From the NCBI RefSeq assembly GCF_018224955.1, contig NZ_JAGTUU010000008.1, forward strand, positions 186,001-250,000: DNA of 64,000 bases. The letters run 5' to 3'. The stretch is from Thetidibacter halocola. Its GTDB lineage: Bacteria > Pseudomonadota > Alphaproteobacteria > Rhodobacterales > Rhodobacteraceae. A program made the translations under genes and the position numbers. Of the stretch, positions 17,574-25,740 are shown in pieces; within the stretch, counting starts at the first letter, position 1; each line of letters begins with the position of its first letter. The notes under the pieces are model-generated. The model saw only the letters and a program-made list of their open reading frames with translations. It was not told where the DNA came from and did no database searches.

Positions 17574-18614
17574 CTAAAGGCAATCCTCCACCCGGAATCC
17601 CTCGGGAATGGCATCGCGCCCCTCCAGCACCAGGTCCGCCATCACCTCGGCCACCTTCGGCGCCATGCCGAAGCCGATCTTGAACCCGCCATTGGCGATG
17701 AAATGCCCGGCGCGCTCCGGCCATGCCCCCAGCATCGGCGCGCGCGACCGGGCGCGGGGCCGCACGCCCGCCCAGCGTTCCAGCACCGAAGCGCCATGCA
17801 GCAGCGGCAGCGCCGCCTGCGCGCGGCCCACCAGCGCGTCGCATTGCGCGTCCACCGTATCCGGTACGTCGAACTCTCGCTCCGAGGTCGAGCCGATGGC
17901 CACCGTCCCGTCCGCATGCGGCACGATGTGCAGCCCATCGACGAACAGTTGCGGCGCCTGGCGCGCGTCGAAGCGCAGCAGCGCCGCCTGCCCCTTGACC
18001 CCGTCGCCGACCTTGCGGCCCAGCGCCTCGGACAGCGCCTGCAACCCCTGCCATCCCGTCGCCCAGACTACCGCGCCTTCGTCCCCGGCCTCGGTCACGA
18101 TTTCGGCCCCCGAGACGCGCAGCGCCGCGGACAGCGCGGCGCAAGCGCGGCGGGGATGCATCCGGGCGCTCAGCGTGTCTCGGATCAGCCAGCCGCTCGG
18201 CGACACGGGCGCGAATCCCCCCGCTTGGGCCGTCGGGATCACCGCCCAAACGGCCCGCCCCTGCCACAATGCGGCGGCGCTGTCGGCGCGCGCCCGCGCC
18301 AGCGCCAGCGCCGCGTTGTCCGCCACCGGCTGCAACCGCCCGGTGCGCCCGTATCCGGCAGACACGCCGCCCGCCGCCTCGACCGCGGCCCAGAAGCCTT
18401 CGGCCATCAGCAGGCTGTCCAGCTGGAACGCCTTCTTGGGGTTCCAATTCTCCGGCACATGCGGCGCCAGCGCGCCGACCAGGCCGCCCGACGATCCCGC
18501 GCCCGGCCTGAACGGGTCGGCCACCCGCACCCGCGCCCCGCGCCGGACACAGGCCCAGGCTACAGACAGGCCAAAGACCCCTGCGCCGCGCACTGTCACA
18601 TCCACCCTTGCCAT
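17574..18614 (-). CDS. FAD-dependent oxidoreductase resembling the MnmC C-terminal (MnmC1) module
   Basis: A 346-residue DAO-type flavoprotein with an N-terminal dinucleotide motif GAGVFGLSVAW and the MnmC-like segment SSGGLVGALAPHVPENWNPKK. The C-terminal IANGGFKIGFGMAPKVAEV closes the flavin fold. In bifunctional MnmC this module oxidatively removes the carboxymethyl group from cmnm5(s2)U34 of tRNA. Its start is only 47 bp from the divergent mnmD, which encodes the methyltransferase half. The tRNA role is inferred from this pairing; a glycine/D-amino-acid oxidase function is the alternative. Confidence 0.78.
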   Translation of the reverse strand: MARVDVTVRGAGVFGLSVAWACVRRGARVRVADPFRPGAGSSGGLVGALAPHVPENWNPKKAFQLDSLLMAEGFWAAVEAAGGVSAGYGRTGRLQPVADNAALALARARADSAAALWQGRAVWAVIPTAQAGGFAPVSPSGWLIRDTLSARMHPRRACAALSAALRVSGAEIVTEAGDEGAVVWATGWQGLQALSEALGRKVGDGVKGQAALLRFDARQAPQLFVDGLHIVPHADGTVAIGSTSEREFDVPDTVDAQCDALVGRAQAALPLLHGASVLERWAGVRPRARSRAPMLGAWPERAGHFIANGGFKIGFGMAPKVAEVMADLVLEGRDAIPEGFRVEDCL

Positions 18615-18661
18615 CGCCCGCCTCCGACGCCACAACGGCCCTGTTCCTAACGGTTTCTCTC

Positions 18662-19330
18662 ATGGCAGACCAGTCCGGCGGGCTGGACTGGCGCGGCACG
18701 GTTCCCGTGTCGACGCGGTTCGACGACCCGTATTATTCGCTCGATGACGGCCTCTCCGAGACACGGCACGTGTTCCTCGACGGCAATGGCCTGCCCGCAC
18801 GGTTCCGCGACGGGTTCCACGTCGCCGAACTGGGCTTCGGCACCGGGCTGAACCTGCTGGCCCTGCTCCACCTGTGGCGCGCGACGGGGCAGCAGGGCAC
18901 ACTGCGCTTCACCACCTTCGAGGCCTATCCGTTGGAGGCCACCGACATGATCCGCGCGCAGGCCGCCTTTCCCGAAGTCGCTTCACTGGCGCAGGAATTG
19001 GCCCCGCACTGGCAGGCGGGCGCGCATGTCTTTGCCCTGCACGACCTGGCGTTCGAGATGGTCGCAGGCGACGCGCGAGAGACGCTGCCGGCCTGGACGG
19101 GCATGGCCGATGCCTGGTTCCTCGACGGGTTTTCGCCTGCCAAGAACCCCGAGCTCTGGTCGCCCGACCTGCTGGCGCAGGTGGCCGCGCACATGGCACC
19201 GGGCGCGACAGTGGCCACTTATTCGGCAGCCGGTCACGTCCGGCGCGGGCTGGCGTCGGCGGGGCTGGACGTGACCCGCGCGCCGGGATACGGGCGAAAG
19301 CGGCAAATGACCGTCGCGCGGAAGGCCTGA
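18662..19330 (+). CDS. mnmD: tRNA (5-methylaminomethyl-2-thiouridine)(34)-methyltransferase MnmD
   Basis: A 222-residue SAM-dependent methyltransferase equivalent to the N-terminal half of E. coli MnmC, forming mnm5(s2)U34 from the aminomethyl precursor in the wobble position. The SAM-binding motif is VAELGFGTGLNLLAL, and the family signature WFLDGFSPAKNPELW is present. The ATG at 18662 follows TTCTC without a strong ribosome-binding site; an upstream in-frame start at 18608 overlaps the divergent gene and is unlikely. The EamA transporter gene starts one base after its stop. Confidence 0.9.
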   Translation: MADQSGGLDWRGTVPVSTRFDDPYYSLDDGLSETRHVFLDGNGLPARFRDGFHVAELGFGTGLNLLALLHLWRATGQQGTLRFTTFEAYPLEATDMIRAQAAFPEVASLAQELAPHWQAGAHVFALHDLAFEMVAGDARETLPAWTGMADAWFLDGFSPAKNPELWSPDLLAQVAAHMAPGATVATYSAAGHVRRGLASAGLDVTRAPGYGRKRQMTVARKA

Positions 19331-19331
19331 G

Positions 19332-20198
19332 ATGGTTGAACAGAACACCCGAACGGGAATCATCCTGATGGTGGCGACGACCTTCGTCTTTGCCACGCAG
19401 GACGGAATCTCGCGCCACCTGGCATCCGAATACAACGTGATGATGGTGGTGATGGTCCGCTACTGGTTCTTCGCCGCCTTCGTCATGGCGGTGGCCAGCC
19501 GCAAGGCCGGCGGCCTGCGCGCTGCCGCCGCCACGCGCCTGCCGCTGATCCAGACGTTCCGCGGCGTTCTGCTGGCGACCGAGATCAACGTGATGGTGGT
19601 GGGCTTCGTCCTGCTGGGGCTGGTGGAAAGCCACGCGGTCTTTGCCTGTTACCCGCTGCTGGTCGCAGCGCTGTCCGGCCCGGTGCTGGGCGAAAAGGTG
19701 GGCTGGCGGCGCTGGAGCGCGATCGGCATCGGGTTCATCGGCGTCATCATCATCCTGCAACCCTCGGGCGGCGTGTTCTCTCCCTACGCCGCGATCCCGC
19801 TGGTGGCGGCCTTCATGTTCGCCCTCTACGGGCTGCTCACCCGCTATGTCGGGCGTCAGGACAGCGCGGCGACCTCGTTCTTCTGGACCGGCACCACGGG
19901 CGCGGTCGTGGCCACCGCCATCGGGATGTGGTTCTGGGAGCCGATGACCACCCCCGACTGGGGCTGGATGGCCGCGCTCTGCGTCACCGGGGCGCTGGGG
20001 CATTACCTGCTGATCCGCGCCTACGAGGTGGCCGAGGCCAGCGCGGTCCAGCCCTTCGCCTACCTGCAACTGGTCTTCGCCAGCGCCATGGGCGTGCTGA
20101 TCTTCGGCGAGACGATCCGCCCCAACGTGGCTTTCGGCGCGACGCTGATCGTGGCGGCGGGCCTGTTCACCCTGTGGCGGGCGCGCCTGCGCGGCTGA
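19332..20198 (+). CDS. DMT-superfamily (EamA) transporter
   Basis: A 288-residue inner-membrane protein with about ten hydrophobic helices and two EamA repeats, the second starting near residue 150 (AAIPLVAAFMFALYGLL). Substrates of this family are metabolites such as amino acids or nucleosides; nothing in the sequence fixes the one here. It is tightly linked to mnmD (one-base gap), which suggests cotranscription. Confidence 0.87.
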   Translation: MVEQNTRTGIILMVATTFVFATQDGISRHLASEYNVMMVVMVRYWFFAAFVMAVASRKAGGLRAAAATRLPLIQTFRGVLLATEINVMVVGFVLLGLVESHAVFACYPLLVAALSGPVLGEKVGWRRWSAIGIGFIGVIIILQPSGGVFSPYAAIPLVAAFMFALYGLLTRYVGRQDSAATSFFWTGTTGAVVATAIGMWFWEPMTTPDWGWMAALCVTGALGHYLLIRAYEVAEASAVQPFAYLQLVFASAMGVLIFGETIRPNVAFGATLIVAAGLFTLWRARLRG

Positions 20199-20258
20199 GC
20201 GGCGCTTGCACCTGCCCGCTGCCCGGCCTACCTGTCAGGACAGACAGACGGAGGCCCC

Positions 20259-21602
20259 ATGTCCGATCCCAAGACCCTCGCCCATGCCCTGCTCGGCGCC
20301 GCCCGCGCGGCAGGCGCCGATGCCGCCGACGCTATCGCCATCCTCGGCACCTCGGTCTCGATCGACGTGCGGGGCGGCAAGCTGGAAGAGGCGCAGCGCG
20401 CCGAGGGCAGCGATATCGGCCTGCGGGTCTTTGTCGGGCGGCGCAGCGCTGTCGTGTCCTCGTCCGACACCCGGCCCGAGACGATGCAGGCGATGGCCGA
20501 GCGTGCCGTCGCCATGGCCCGCGAGGCGCCCGAGGATCCCCATGCGGGCCTGGCCGACCCGTCGCAGATCACCGCGCTGACCGACGCGACCGGGCTGGAC
20601 CTGGCCGACCCGTCGCCGGAACCCGCTCCCGCCACGCTCCAGGACGACGCCGCGCGAGCCGAGGCCGCGGCCCTGGCGGTCAAGGGCGTCTCGCAGGTGC
20701 AATCCGCCAGCGCGGGCTATTCGGCGCAACAGGTGCATCTTGCCGCCAGCAACGGGTTTTCCGGCGGTTACGCGCGCACCTCGCGCCACACCTCCTGCGT
20801 CGCTATCGCCGGCGAGGGCCTGAAGATGGAGCGCGACTACGACGGCGACAGCCGCACCTACCAGGCCGACCTTCGCAGTCCCGAAGAGATCGGCCACAGC
20901 GCCGCGGAACGGGCCATCGCCCGGCTGAACCCGCGCAAGCCGAAAACCGGCGCCTACCCGGTGCTGTTCGACGAACGCATCGCAAGCTCGCTGGTGGGCC
21001 ACCTGGTGTCGGCGATCAACGGCGCGGCCATCGCGCGCGGCGCGTCATGGCTGCGCGACGCGATGGGCGAACAGGTGCTGCCGAAAGCCATGAACCTGGT
21101 CGAGGATCCGCTGCGCCCGCGCATCTCGGGCTCGCGCCCGTTCGACGCCGAGGGGCTGGAAACCCGCCGCCGCGCCATCATGCAGGACGGCATGCTGCAA
21201 GGCTGGGTGCTGGACCTTGCCAGCGCGCGCAAGCTGGGGCTCGACAGCACCGCCAACGCCGCGCGCAGCGTCTCGGGCGGGGTGTCGCCCAGCGCCTGGA
21301 ACCTGGAACTGACCCAAGGTCCGCACAGCCGCGACGACCTGATCGCGCAGATGGGCACCGGGCTGATCGTGACCTCGATGATCGGCAGCACCATCAGCGC
21401 CACCACCGGCGACTATTCGCGCGGGGCGGCGGGGCTGTGGGTCGAGAACGGCCAGGTCGCCTACCCGGTCTCGGGTGTCACCATCGCCGGCAACCTGCGC
21501 GATTTCCTGCGCCGCATGACACCCGCCAACGATGCCCGGCTCTGGCTGTCGCGCGTCGTGCCATCGCTGCTGGTCGAGGGGCTGACCCTTGCCGGGGAGT
21601 GA
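20259..21602 (+). CDS. pmbA: TldD/PmbA family protein (PmbA/TldE subunit)
   Basis: A 447-residue cytoplasmic protein of the TldD/E protease system, which in other bacteria trims modified peptides such as microcin B17 and degrades CcdA. The metal-binding HExxxH motif of TldD is absent, identifying this as the TldE/PmbA-type partner. The family GARSVSGG-like and STISATTGDYSRGAAGLWVENG segments are present. No tldD is visible here, so the partner lies elsewhere. The gene overlaps the CysQ-like gene by 14 nt. Confidence 0.9.
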   Translation: MSDPKTLAHALLGAARAAGADAADAIAILGTSVSIDVRGGKLEEAQRAEGSDIGLRVFVGRRSAVVSSSDTRPETMQAMAERAVAMAREAPEDPHAGLADPSQITALTDATGLDLADPSPEPAPATLQDDAARAEAAALAVKGVSQVQSASAGYSAQQVHLAASNGFSGGYARTSRHTSCVAIAGEGLKMERDYDGDSRTYQADLRSPEEIGHSAAERAIARLNPRKPKTGAYPVLFDERIASSLVGHLVSAINGAAIARGASWLRDAMGEQVLPKAMNLVEDPLRPRISGSRPFDAEGLETRRRAIMQDGMLQGWVLDLASARKLGLDSTANAARSVSGGVSPSAWNLELTQGPHSRDDLIAQMGTGLIVTSMIGSTISATTGDYSRGAAGLWVENGQVAYPVSGVTIAGNLRDFLRRMTPANDARLWLSRVVPSLLVEGLTLAGE

Positions 21603-22362
21603 CCTGACACTCCTGATCGAGGCCGCCCGCCGCGCCGGAGAGATCGCCACCGCCCATCACGGCGGGCCGCTGGACGTGCGGATGAAGGCGCATGACAACA
21701 GCCCCGTGACCAAGGCCGATCTGGCGGTGAACGTGGCGCTGGAGAGCTTCCTGCGGGCGGCACGGCCCGACTATGGCTGGCTGTCCGAGGAAAGCCCCGA
21801 CACCGACGACCGTCTGTCGGCCGAGCGGGTCTTTGTCCTCGATCCGATCGACGGCACGCGGTCCTACGCCGACGGGTCGGACACCTGGGCGCATTCCATC
21901 GCCGTGGTCGAGGCCGGGCGCCCGCGCACGGCGGTGGTCTACCTGCCGATGAAGGACCGGATGTACATCGCCACGCGCGGCGGCGGGGCGCGCCTGAACG
22001 GCGTGCCGCTGCGCGCAGCGCAGACCGCCGAGCCCGACGGCGCCAGCCTGCTGGCCACGCGGCACAGCTTGGACACCCAGCACTGGCCCGGCGGCGTGCC
22101 CGACATGCACCGCAGCCATCGCCCCTCGCTGGCCTATCGCCTGTGCCTGGTGGCCGAGGGACGCTATGACGCGATGGTGACGTTCCGGCCGGCCTGGGAA
22201 TGGGACATCGCCGCGGGCGCGCTCATCATGGCCGAGGCGGGGGCGACGGTGACAGACCCGCAGGGACGGTCGCTGCACTTCAACAACCGCCACCCGCAAA
22301 CGCCGGGCGTTCTGGCCGCCAATCCCACGCTGCACGCGGCGCTGCTGAAACGCATGCTCTAG
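21589..22362 (+). CDS. cysQ: Inositol monophosphatase family protein, CysQ-like 3'(2'),5'-bisphosphate nucleotidase
   Basis: A 257-residue lithium-sensitive-type phosphatase. Motifs are SPVTKADLAVN, LSEESPDTDD (metal glutamate), DPIDGTRSYADG (metal aspartates) and WEWDIAAGALI. CysQ hydrolyses 3'-phosphoadenosine 5'-phosphate from sulfate assimilation; an inositol-phosphatase role is the alternative. The only credible start is a TTG overlapping the end of pmbA, so translation probably depends on termination of pmbA. A stem of converging transcription with the XRE regulator follows. Confidence 0.88.
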   Translation: MPGSDLTLLIEAARRAGEIATAHHGGPLDVRMKAHDNSPVTKADLAVNVALESFLRAARPDYGWLSEESPDTDDRLSAERVFVLDPIDGTRSYADGSDTWAHSIAVVEAGRPRTAVVYLPMKDRMYIATRGGGARLNGVPLRAAQTAEPDGASLLATRHSLDTQHWPGGVPDMHRSHRPSLAYRLCLVAEGRYDAMVTFRPAWEWDIAAGALIMAEAGATVTDPQGRSLHFNNRHPQTPGVLAANPTLHAALLKRML

Positions 22363-22385
22363 CCCCGCGCGCGGCGACGTGGCGT

Positions 22386-23213
22386 CTAGTGCATCGGCGC
22401 ATCGATCAGGTGGCGCACCCCGCGCGGAAGTTCCGCCGTGGTGAAGAACCGCGTCATGTGCGCCGCCCGCACGATCGACGCGCGCTTTGCCGGCAGCCGC
22501 TCCATCGCGCAACGCGCCAACCGGTTCTGGCCCGGGGCCTCGTCCCGGGCCAGCGCGTAATAACCGGGCATGAAGGCCGACAGTTCGTGCGTGGGATGCG
22601 AGGCAAAGACCAGCGCCACGTTGTTCCAGACCGGTGAATGCAGGAACAGCCAGGCATAGCCGTCCTTGACCCCCAAGATGATCCCCCGCAGCTCGCGTTC
22701 CTGCTTGCTCAGCTGTTCCGTCATCAGCTCGGGGATCCGCTGGATGAACGAGCGGAAGATGCGCGCGCCCGGCAGCGTCTGGACCTGCACGGGCGTGCAG
22801 ACGAACTGCCCCTCGCGCGACATGGAATGGCGCCAGAACAGGTAAAGCCCGTCAGGAAGAGCCTTGGGCGTCACGTAATGGTTCGGGCTGATCGGCAAAG
22901 AATGCACGGCGTTTTCAAGCCCGAAATTGAGCAGTTGCGGCATCCGCGCGGTGCCCGGCGGCGGCAACATCGCCAGGTAGGCATCCGGCAGCTCTGTCGT
23001 CAGGATACGGGCATCCACCCCAAAATGGTCACAGATCCGCTTCAGCACCGCGGGCTTGGGATAGGACTCCCCGGCGAGGTAGCGGTTGAACTGCGCGCGA
23101 CTGATCTCCAGGTCGCGTGCCGTGGCCGTCACACCATCCGTAAGTTGAATCAACTTGCGCAGATTCGCGCTGAATCGTTGCGAGATCGGGGTCTCGGTCT
23201 TGCGTGTCGGCAT
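22386..23213 (-). CDS. XRE-type helix-turn-helix transcriptional regulator with a large C-terminal domain
   Basis: A 275-residue protein. The N-terminal lambda-repressor-like HTH occupies about residues 12-70 (ARDLEISRAQFNRYLAGESYPKPAVLKRI). The remaining ~200 residues form an uncharacterised domain that could bind a ligand. The ATG at 23213 is preferred over a TTG 33 nt upstream. Dyad and direct-repeat sequences lie just upstream of the start, suggesting autoregulation. No obvious target operon adjoins it; the divergent small gene at 23418 is a candidate. Confidence 0.82.
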   Translation of the reverse strand: MPTRKTETPISQRFSANLRKLIQLTDGVTATARDLEISRAQFNRYLAGESYPKPAVLKRICDHFGVDARILTTELPDAYLAMLPPPGTARMPQLLNFGLENAVHSLPISPNHYVTPKALPDGLYLFWRHSMSREGQFVCTPVQVQTLPGARIFRSFIQRIPELMTEQLSKQERELRGIILGVKDGYAWLFLHSPVWNNVALVFASHPTHELSAFMPGYYALARDEAPGQNRLARCAMERLPAKRASIVRAAHMTRFFTTAELPRGVRHLIDAPMH

Positions 23214-23222
23214 GCATCGTCT

Positions 23223-23277
23223 CAAATTCGTGTCGCCATGAGTCAAATACGAGACAGATGACCGGCTTCCTGTCTCG
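23223..23277. promoter_or_regulatory. Probable operator region of the XRE regulator
   Basis: CGAGACAG (23250-23257) and CTGTCTCG (23270-23277) form a perfect 8-bp inverted repeat, extended by AAAT/ATTT on the outside. CAAATTCGTGTC (23223) and CAAATACGAGAC (23244) are direct repeats 21 bp apart, two helical turns. All lie immediately upstream of the regulator start. Confidence 0.5.
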
Positions 23278-23417
23278 ATTTCCCATCAAACCGTATCACT
23301 CATTGCTTGGAAAGCCCACCGGATTGGTGGAAAAGGAGTCTTTCGGTTCAGCCTTTTCCAGAGAAAAATCGAACCCTTACGCTATGATGCCTTCAAAGGT
23401 TGCGAAGGGGATGACGA

Positions 23418-23648
23418 TTGTCCGTCGAAGGCCAGGTTCCGGTGAATGCCTTATTTTCAGGCGAACCGGAAGAGGAGATTGCGCTTGCGGATTTGTCCCG
23501 CCGCCTGAGACAGGCGGCCGATATCCTGCAAGAGGCGGCCTTTGACCTGGCAGGCCGGATCGGTGGCGACGATGTCAGCCACCTGATGCTGGCGTCGCAC
23601 ACGGTCAATCGGATAGCAGCCCGGATACCAAAGACTGACGACCTCTGA
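23418..23648 (+). CDS. Small protein of unknown function
   Basis: A 76-residue frame starting with TTG after AAGGGG at suitable spacing and ending just before a strong terminator. Residues 20-45 are an acidic, helix-forming stretch (IALADLSRRLRQAADILQEA). No family is recognised. Support for coding comes from the ribosome-binding site, GC-rich third positions and the terminator; the rare start codon keeps confidence moderate. Confidence 0.5.
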   Translation: MSVEGQVPVNALFSGEPEEEIALADLSRRLRQAADILQEAAFDLAGRIGGDDVSHLMLASHTVNRIAARIPKTDDL

Positions 23649-23664
23649 CAAGCCACCACTCGGT

Positions 23665-23692
23665 AAGGGCCCCGTCCGCAAACGGGGCCCTT
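23665..23692. terminator. Bidirectional terminator
   Basis: Perfect arms AAGGGCCCCG (23665-23674) and CGGGGCCCTT (23683-23692) around an 8-nt loop, between the small plus-strand gene and the minus-strand BMP gene. Confidence 0.85.
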
Positions 23693-23705
23693 CGCCATTC
23701 TCGGG

Positions 23706-24785
23706 TCAGTTCGGGATCTCGGCCGTGATGCCTTCGACGTAGAAGTTCATGCCGGCCAGCGTGCCGTCATCGGCAACCTCGCCCTCGGCCAGCCAGGCCG
23801 ATCCGTCCGCCTTGTTGATCGGGCCGGTGAACGGGTGATACTCGCCCGCCGTGATGGCGGCGATCATCGCCTCGGCCTCGGCCTTGACGTCCGCGGGAAC
23901 CGCCTCGGTAATCTCGCCGATCACCACCTCGCCCTCGGGCATCCCGGCCCAGGACGCGCCCTGCTCCCAGGTGCCATCCATCACCGCGCCGACGCGCTTG
24001 ACGTAGTAGGGCGCCCAGTTGTCGATGATCGAGGCGACGCGCGGGCTGGGCTTGAACGCGGCCATGTCGGAGGCCTGGCCAAAGCCGATCACGGCGCCGT
24101 TTTCCTTGGCGGCCTCGCCCAGCGGCGCGGTCGAGTCGGTGTGCGCCGCGATCACGTCGACGCCCTGGTCGATCATGGCGCGGGCGGCGTCGGCCTCTTT
24201 CGACGGGTCAAACCAGGTGTAGGCCCAGGTCACGACCAACTCGACATCCGGGTTCACCTTCTTGGCGTGCAGGTAATAGCTGTTGATGCCCTGGATCACC
24301 TCGGGGATAGGGAACGACGCGATGTAGCCGATCTTGTTGCTCTTGGTCATCTTGCCCGCGATGTGGCCGAGCACGGCGCGGCCTTCGTAGAAACGCGCGT
24401 CATAGGTCGCGACGTTCGGATGCTCGCGCTTGTAGCCGGTGGCATGCTCGAACTTGATGTCGGGGAACTTGGCGGCGACGGCATTGGTCGCATCCATGTA
24501 GCCGAAGGAGGTGGTGAAGATGATGTTGCAGCCCGACAGCGCCATCTGCGTCAGCACGCGCTCGGCATCCGCGCCCTCCGGCACCGATTCCTGCCACGCG
24601 ATCTCGACCTTGTCGCCATAGGCTTCCTGGACCGCCAGCGCGCCCTGGTGGTGCTGGTAGGTCCAGCCGCCATCGCCGATCGGTCCGACATAGACGAAGC
24701 AGGCCTTCGTCGTGTCCTGCGCCAGCGCCGCGCCGCCCAGCGACATTGCAAGGGCCGCGCTGGCCAGTAGTGTTCTACGGTTCAT
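23706..24785 (-). CDS. BMP-family ABC transporter substrate-binding protein
   Basis: A 359-residue periplasmic binding protein of the basic-membrane-protein (PnrA/Med-like) group, which typically binds purine nucleosides or bases. The signal peptide MNRRTLLASAALAMSLGGAALA is clear, and KACFVYVGPIGDGGWTYQHH opens the mature domain. It is the last gene of the block xdhA-xdhB-xdhC-ATPase-permease-permease-BMP, all minus strand. That context supports purine uptake for oxidation by xanthine dehydrogenase; the exact ligand is an inference. Confidence 0.9.
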   Translation of the reverse strand: MNRRTLLASAALAMSLGGAALAQDTTKACFVYVGPIGDGGWTYQHHQGALAVQEAYGDKVEIAWQESVPEGADAERVLTQMALSGCNIIFTTSFGYMDATNAVAAKFPDIKFEHATGYKREHPNVATYDARFYEGRAVLGHIAGKMTKSNKIGYIASFPIPEVIQGINSYYLHAKKVNPDVELVVTWAYTWFDPSKEADAARAMIDQGVDVIAAHTDSTAPLGEAAKENGAVIGFGQASDMAAFKPSPRVASIIDNWAPYYVKRVGAVMDGTWEQGASWAGMPEGEVVIGEITEAVPADVKAEAEAMIAAITAGEYHPFTGPINKADGSAWLAEGEVADDGTLAGMNFYVEGITAEIPN

Positions 24786-24816
24786 CAGTGTTTCTCCCTG
24801 TTAGGTTCGATTGGCC

Positions 24817-25740
24817 TCAATGCGAGGCATGGAAGGACCGGCCCAGCGAGGCCGGTGCGCCATGCACCCCGCGGGCCGAGATCAGAACGAGCACGAGGAT
24901 CGTTATCAGATAGGGCGACATCGACAAGAGCGCGACAGGCACCTGTGCGCCCGCCGCTTGCAGGTTCAGCTGCAACACCGTTATGCCGCCGAAAAGGTAG
25001 GCGCCGACCAGCACGCGCCCCGCCCGCCACGAGGCGAAGACGACGATCGCCAACGCGATCCAGCCCGCGCCCGCCGTCAGCCCCTCGGTCCATTGCGGCA
25101 CGCGGACGAGGCTCAGATAGGCGCCGCCCAGCCCCGCGCAGGCCCCGCCGAAAAAGATCGCGGCCATCCGCACGCGCACCACCTTGTAGCCCAGCGCATG
25201 CGCGCTGTCGTGGCTCTCGCCCACGGCGCGCAGGATCAGCCCCGCGCGGGTGAATTTCAGGAAAGCCCAGACCGCCACCACCAGCAGCAGGCTCAGGTAG
25301 ACCATGACGTCATGCGAAAACAGCATCCGCCCCACCACCGGCAGGTCACTCAGCGGGCCAAGGTCGAGCTTGGGCAGGGTCGGTGCCTTGACGCCCTCGT
25401 AGGGCTTGCCGATCAGCGCCGACAGGCCCAGTCCGACCATGGTCAGCCCCAGCCCCGTCGCCACCTGGTTGGACAGCAGGTATTGTGTCAGCACGCCAAA
25501 GCTCAGCGACAGCACCGCCGCCGCCAGTGCACCCGCCACGAACCCCAGGACCGGCAAACCGCTGGCCACCGCCACGACGAAGCCCACAACCGCGCCGGTG
25601 ATCATCATCCCCTCGACGCCCAGGTTCAGCACGCCGGATTTCTCCACCACCATCTCGCCCAGCGCCGCCAGCAGGATCGGAGTGGCGCTGACCATGATCG
25701 ACGCCACCAGCAGGATCGGGTTGATCGCACTCAGGTCCAT
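24817..25740 (-). CDS. ABC transporter permease (BMP/nucleoside type), second subunit
   Basis: A 307-residue inner-membrane permease with about eight to ten helices. The family signature LGEMVVEKSGVLNLGVEGMM lies near residue 25. Its ATG overlaps the stop of the preceding permease (ATGA on the minus strand). It pairs with the permease at 25740-26825 and the ATPase at 26904 to form the membrane part of the importer. Confidence 0.92.
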   Translation of the reverse strand: MDLSAINPILLVASIMVSATPILLAALGEMVVEKSGVLNLGVEGMMITGAVVGFVVAVASGLPVLGFVAGALAAAVLSLSFGVLTQYLLSNQVATGLGLTMVGLGLSALIGKPYEGVKAPTLPKLDLGPLSDLPVVGRMLFSHDVMVYLSLLLVVAVWAFLKFTRAGLILRAVGESHDSAHALGYKVVRVRMAAIFFGGACAGLGGAYLSLVRVPQWTEGLTAGAGWIALAIVVFASWRAGRVLVGAYLFGGITVLQLNLQAAGAQVPVALLSMSPYLITILVLVLISARGVHGAPASLGRSFHASH

